From contig CAUJFK010000201.1 in assembly GCA_963169175.1 (NCBI GenBank), positions 1 to 13,076 of the forward strand: a stretch of 13,076 nt of DNA. Reading direction: 5' to 3'. This stretch comes from Acidobacteriota bacterium (GTDB lineage: Bacteria; Acidobacteriota; Blastocatellia; Pyrinomonadales; Pyrinomonadaceae). Positions within the stretch are counted from its first letter, which is position 1. Each line of letters begins with the position of its first letter. The notes under the pieces were generated by a model that worked only from the letters and a program-made list of their open reading frames with translations, had not been told where the DNA came from and did not search any database. Made by a program: the position numbers and the translations under genes. This document shows, one piece after another, positions 12,458 to 13,076 of this stretch.

Positions 12458-13076
12458 CTAGTGTTCGGCACGCGGCCTTCTTATCTCGACCTTATCGACA
12501 AGTGACGATGGCAGGTTCACACTCGGCCGCTCTGTGCCATTTGCGTCCTTTGTCATCTCAACCGATAGCTCTTCGGGTTTTAGGTGTTCGAGCAGCGACT
12601 TTCCGCCGTAGAGGACCACGTTCACTTTCCGTTTTGTATCACCCGCGACCGGTACGCTGAATGCTTTTTCAATTCTCTTTTCTCCGATGCGGAATAAAAC
12701 GCTGACAAGCGGATCGAGCGGTGTTAGCTTGCCGGCGTTGCTGATCGTGACCGGGATCTGATTTGCGGTAAAATCCGCATTCTTGCCGGTGAGGTCGATC
12801 TTTTCGGTCGTAACCATCGCCAACGGGCGAACGAGATTGGCGGGCCCGCGCACCCTTACCTTTGCGGGATTCACTGACTGCCCGTATATTTCGTAACCTA
12901 CCGCGACCTGCCCCGTCGTCATCGGATTTACAGGAATTTCCTTTACTTCGAGCGGTTCGATCTTGACCGTTATCTGTCCCGGTGTTATTTCATCTATCTT
13001 GATTCCGTTCGGGAGCGGTAGTGAGATGGTTCCGGGCGTAAGCTGGACGACCCTGTCGCCCGGCGGAACACCGGTC
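12458..13076 (-). CDS. YbbR-domain protein (CdaR-like), C-terminal part
   Basis: The frame is open from the right edge to TAG at 12458, giving 205 residues; the N terminus is outside the window. An internal ATG at 12922 is not the start, since the YbbR pattern continues upstream of it. The first visible repeat reads VVQLTPGTISLPLPNGIKID, then EITPGQITVKIEPLEVKEIPV, TTGQVAVGYEIYG, and VNPAKVRVRGPANLVRPL. This is the usual YbbR order, LP-x-G, P-x-x-I-x-V, PV, G-x-x-x-GY, P-x-x-V-x-V-x-GP. A more diverged C-terminal part follows from about residue 120. YbbR proteins are membrane-anchored outside domains; the best known, CdaR, modulates the c-di-AMP synthase CdaA and is usually encoded just downstream of it. 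So cdaA may lie to the right, which cannot be checked here. It ends in RRPRAEH. Confidence 0.88.
   Translation of the reverse strand, partial: TGVPPGDRVVQLTPGTISLPLPNGIKIDEITPGQITVKIEPLEVKEIPVNPMTTGQVAVGYEIYGQSVNPAKVRVRGPANLVRPLAMVTTEKIDLTGKNADFTANQIPVTISNAGKLTPLDPLVSVLFRIGEKRIEKAFSVPVAGDTKRKVNVVLYGGKSLLEHLKPEELSVEMTKDANGTERPSVNLPSSLVDKVEIRRPRAEH

Overview
This 13 kb window looks like a chromosomal segment from an Acidobacteriota-type bacterium, most like Blastocatellia/Pyrinomonadaceae. That placement is inferred from gene content and style: a secreted serine hydrolase with extra C-terminal domains, a Uma2-family protein, a Beta_propel-family secreted protein, a DYDGDGK-repeat surface protein, signal peptides ending in A|Q, and many short palindromic intergenic repeats. 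No rRNA, tRNA, CRISPR array, insertion sequence or origin was found.

Layout, left to right. (1) 1-2077, minus: a secreted serine-beta-lactamase-like hydrolase, running off the left edge. (2) 2252-2851, plus: a Uma2 protein whose ATG lies 8 nt after a perfect TATAAT, so it probably has a leaderless mRNA. Its 3' end overlaps the convergent next gene by 59 nt. (3) 2793-4382, minus: an O-antigen ligase/polymerase-type membrane protein with a PDZ domain inserted in a periplasmic loop. (4) 4436-4530: a large imperfect inverted repeat of CTTCGTG/CTTTGTG units. (5) 4549-5271, plus: an alpha/beta hydrolase of the phospholipase/carboxylesterase group with a readable triad. (6) 5490-9680, plus: three consecutive genes for exported proteins, more AT-rich than their surroundings. 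They are a 223-aa helical protein, a 935-aa multidomain surface protein ending in six calcium-binding repeats, and a 200-aa beta-rich protein. A strong intrinsic terminator follows at 9712-9738. (7) About 9748-9981, minus: a frameshifted, 3'-truncated gene remnant that ends where the AT-rich cassette begins. (8) 10199-12166, minus: a secreted Beta_propel-family protein. (9) 12319-12426: palindromic REP-like repeats. (10) 12458-13076, minus: the C-terminal part of a YbbR/CdaR-type protein, running off the right edge.

Most products act at or beyond the inner membrane: hydrolase, glycan ligase, surface protein, propeller and YbbR. I see no complete defence system or biosynthetic cluster. The two most unusual points are the PDZ domain built into the O-antigen ligase, and the three-gene exported-protein cassette with a broken resident gene at its right border. 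The cassette reads like an acquired surface-protein module, but its function cannot be told from sequence alone.
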